From: Candidatus Binatia bacterium
GTDB lineage: Bacteria; Desulfobacterota; Binatia; HRBIN30
Direction: 5' to 3'
DNA length: 64,000 nucleotides
Assembly: GCA_026004215.1 (NCBI GenBank)
Contig: BPIR01000002.1
Coordinates: 671,844 to 735,843, forward strand
Made by a program: the position numbers and the translations under genes. The notes beneath the pieces were generated by a model, which saw only the letters and a program-made list of their open reading frames with translations, did no database searches and was not told where the DNA came from. This document shows, in pieces, positions 62,782 to 64,000 of the stretch (the first letter of the stretch is position 1; the number at the start of each line of letters is the position of its first letter).

Positions 62782-63651
62782 TCACCCCACCACCACCTCC
62801 ATGCCTTCCCGAGCCGCAACGCTGTGGGGAAACAACCGCCGGGCTTCACGCTCCAGAGCGCGGATGGTGCGATCATCGTGACTCGGGTCATGATGATACA
62901 AGATCAAGCGTCGCACTCCTGCAGCCTGTGCGGCGGAGCAGGCCATGCCAATGGTGCTGTGCCCCCAGCCAACACGGCTGCGCGAAGCATCGCGGTACTC
63001 TTCTTCCGTGTATTGGGCATCGTGTACCAGCACATCGGCCCCGCGGGCAAAATGCTTCACGTCCTCGAAGCCCTGGCGGCAACTCTCGATGTCCGTGGCG
63101 TACACGACGGCCAAGTGCCGGGTTTCGATCCGGTACAACGCCACTCCCAGCTTGGGATGCGCTCGGCTAATGCATGCGCGCACAGTGACCGGCACATCGC
63201 CGGCGAGGCGCACCACGTCGCCATGGCCGATGGCGCGCAACTTCAAGCGGCCCGGGAGTTCGTCCAAAGCGACGGGGAAAAACGGCGGTGCCATGCTGCG
63301 CGCCAGCACACGATCCACACGCGCGCGGGGGAGGTTGGGGCCGTATACGACTGTGGTCCAACGGCGATCGTATACGGGCTGAAAAAATCTCAGTCCTTCG
63401 ATGTGGTCGTGATGATAATGGCTGAGAAACACGTGCGCGGTTGCAGGTGCGGCTTCGCGGATCCATCGATGGCCCAACGCAATGAGGCCGGTGCCCGCGT
63501 CGAAGGCCAAGTGAAGAGTGCCCACTTGCACTTCCATGCACACGGAGTTGCCCCCGACTCGCACCGTGGTTCGCCCAGGCGTCGGATAACTCCCCCGCAC
63601 TCCCCAAAAGCGCAGCCTAAGCTGCGCACTCCGCGCATCTTCCAACCCCAT
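62782..63651 (-). CDS. Metallo-beta-lactamase-fold phosphodiesterase-like protein
   Basis: 289 residues. RLRFWGVRGSYPTPGRTTVRVGGNS is the start typical of the PhnP/class-II cAMP-phosphodiesterase-like branch. The zinc motif is LSHYHHDHIEGL (HxHxDH), and later ligands are probably in ISRAHPKLGVALYRIE, YATDIES and LYHHDP. Such enzymes split cyclic or linear phosphodiesters. The ATG at 63651 faces the sensor gene's start across a 176-bp divergent spacer. Whether it serves second-messenger or tRNA metabolism cannot be told. Confidence 0.9.
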   Translation of the reverse strand: MGLEDARSAQLRLRFWGVRGSYPTPGRTTVRVGGNSVCMEVQVGTLHLAFDAGTGLIALGHRWIREAAPATAHVFLSHYHHDHIEGLRFFQPVYDRRWTTVVYGPNLPRARVDRVLARSMAPPFFPVALDELPGRLKLRAIGHGDVVRLAGDVPVTVRACISRAHPKLGVALYRIETRHLAVVYATDIESCRQGFEDVKHFARGADVLVHDAQYTEEEYRDASRSRVGWGHSTIGMACSAAQAAGVRRLILYHHDPSHDDRTIRALEREARRLFPHSVAAREGMEVVVG

Positions 63652-63827
63652 GGGCGTGCTGTGCGCCTACCAGCCCCGAAAGCCGGTTGCAAGCAAAAAG
63701 TGCCCGCGCGCCAGCAGGCGCGCGCCGCTGCGGATCGTGCGGCGACCCAAAGCCGCCCGGTTTCACTGGCTCATTGTTTCCGCCCGCAGGTAGGGTGAAG
63801 CAACGAAGCTCTGGCTCTTTTTCACCG

Positions 63828-64000
63828 ATGGGATTAGATAAGCGCCCAATGGCTTCGGACGATCTCTTGCGGCGACTCGCCCTCGATGCGGACAAGCAAC
63901 AACGCCGCCTGGAATTCCTCGAACTGGGCCCGGACGACGAAGAACGACTGCGCGAAGCTGGGGAACTGCTGGCACCGTGCGTGGACGAAGTGGTGGAAGA
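63828..64000 (+). CDS. Protoglobin (globin-coupled sensor) N-terminus, 3' end outside window
   Basis: 57 residues are visible from an ATG at 63828, and the frame stays open to the window end. DKQQRRLEFLELGPDDEERL followed by REAGELLAPCVDEVVE matches the start of the protoglobin domain in globin-coupled sensors, which bind heme and sense oxygen. The output domain (GGDEF, kinase or methyl-accepting) is outside. A second in-frame ATG at 63849 would remove seven residues. No clear ribosome site. Confidence 0.6.
   Translation, partial: MGLDKRPMASDDLLRRLALDADKQQRRLEFLELGPDDEERLREAGELLAPCVDEVVE

Overview
The window is a GC-rich chromosomal segment with densely packed, mostly real metabolic genes and few mobile-looking features. 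Envelope genes (heptose isomerase GmhA, an outer-membrane beta-barrel protein, PS synthase/decarboxylase, hopanoid-type HpnK/HpnL) indicate a Gram-negative bacterium. The mix of hopanoid genes, many acyl-CoA dehydrogenases, luciferase-like (LLM) flavin oxidoreductases, a wax-ester synthase/DGAT, a family III CoA transferase and a fused MFS/spermidine-synthase-like protein fits a deltaproteobacterial-grade lineage; Binatota/'Candidatus Binatia' is my best guess, from gene content only. No rRNA, tRNA, CRISPR array, prophage or transposase gene was seen.

Layout. 1-7.8 kb (minus): an eight-gene run, the first six genes overlapping one another: HAD hydrolase, nucleotidyltransferase, ATP-grasp enzyme, class III aminotransferase, Gfo/Idh oxidoreductase, CDP-alcohol phosphatidyltransferase, HpnL-like membrane protein, HpnK-like deacetylase (cut by the window edge). 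I read it as an uncharacterised pathway that makes an aminated (possibly cyclitol) head group, activates it with CTP and attaches it to a lipid or alcohol. 8.0-12.6 kb (plus): glycerol-3-phosphate dehydrogenase, an alkyl-DHAP-synthase-like FAD enzyme and a GlpK-like kinase, suggesting glycerolipid or ether-lipid metabolism. 12.7-14.6 kb: ACAD10/11-type dehydrogenase and a degenerate metallo-beta-lactamase-fold protein. 15.0-21.7 kb: rpsB-tsf-pyrH-frr-uppS-cdsA-rseP-tsaB (no dxr) and a DUF465 gene. 21.8-25.8 kb: ilvN-ilvC-psd-pssA and an alpha/beta hydrolase. 25.8-34.3 kb (minus): amidohydrolase, three-gene pnt transhydrogenase and metH.

34.5-46.1 kb: the fused MFS/spermidine-synthase-like gene; a minus-strand operon of MerB-like protein, WS/DGAT and two LLM oxidoreductases; and a divergent run of CoA transferase, acyl-CoA dehydrogenase, Smr protein and an exported FMN split-barrel protein. 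46.2-49.2 kb (minus): atypical crotonase and a coupled exported-protein/matrixin pair. 49.8-54 kb: degenerate phosphoglucose isomerase, endonuclease-type mutL and a membrane protein. 54.3-56 kb: an indolepyruvate/pyruvate decarboxylase-type gene broken by a stop codon and a frameshift. 56-64 kb: gmhA, a deoxyhypusine-synthase-like gene, an outer-membrane protein with a clear terminator, a TauE/SafE permease, a probable two-subunit acyl-CoA dehydrogenase, an exported protein, a metallo-beta-lactamase phosphodiesterase-like gene and the start of a protoglobin sensor.

A dispersed non-coding repeat occurs in three intergenic regions (about 14.65, 30.5 and 47.6 kb), in both orientations. Start codons were chosen from family N-termini, Shine-Dalgarno sites and gene overlaps; alternatives are given where they matter. 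All functions come from reading motifs by eye; no database search was run.
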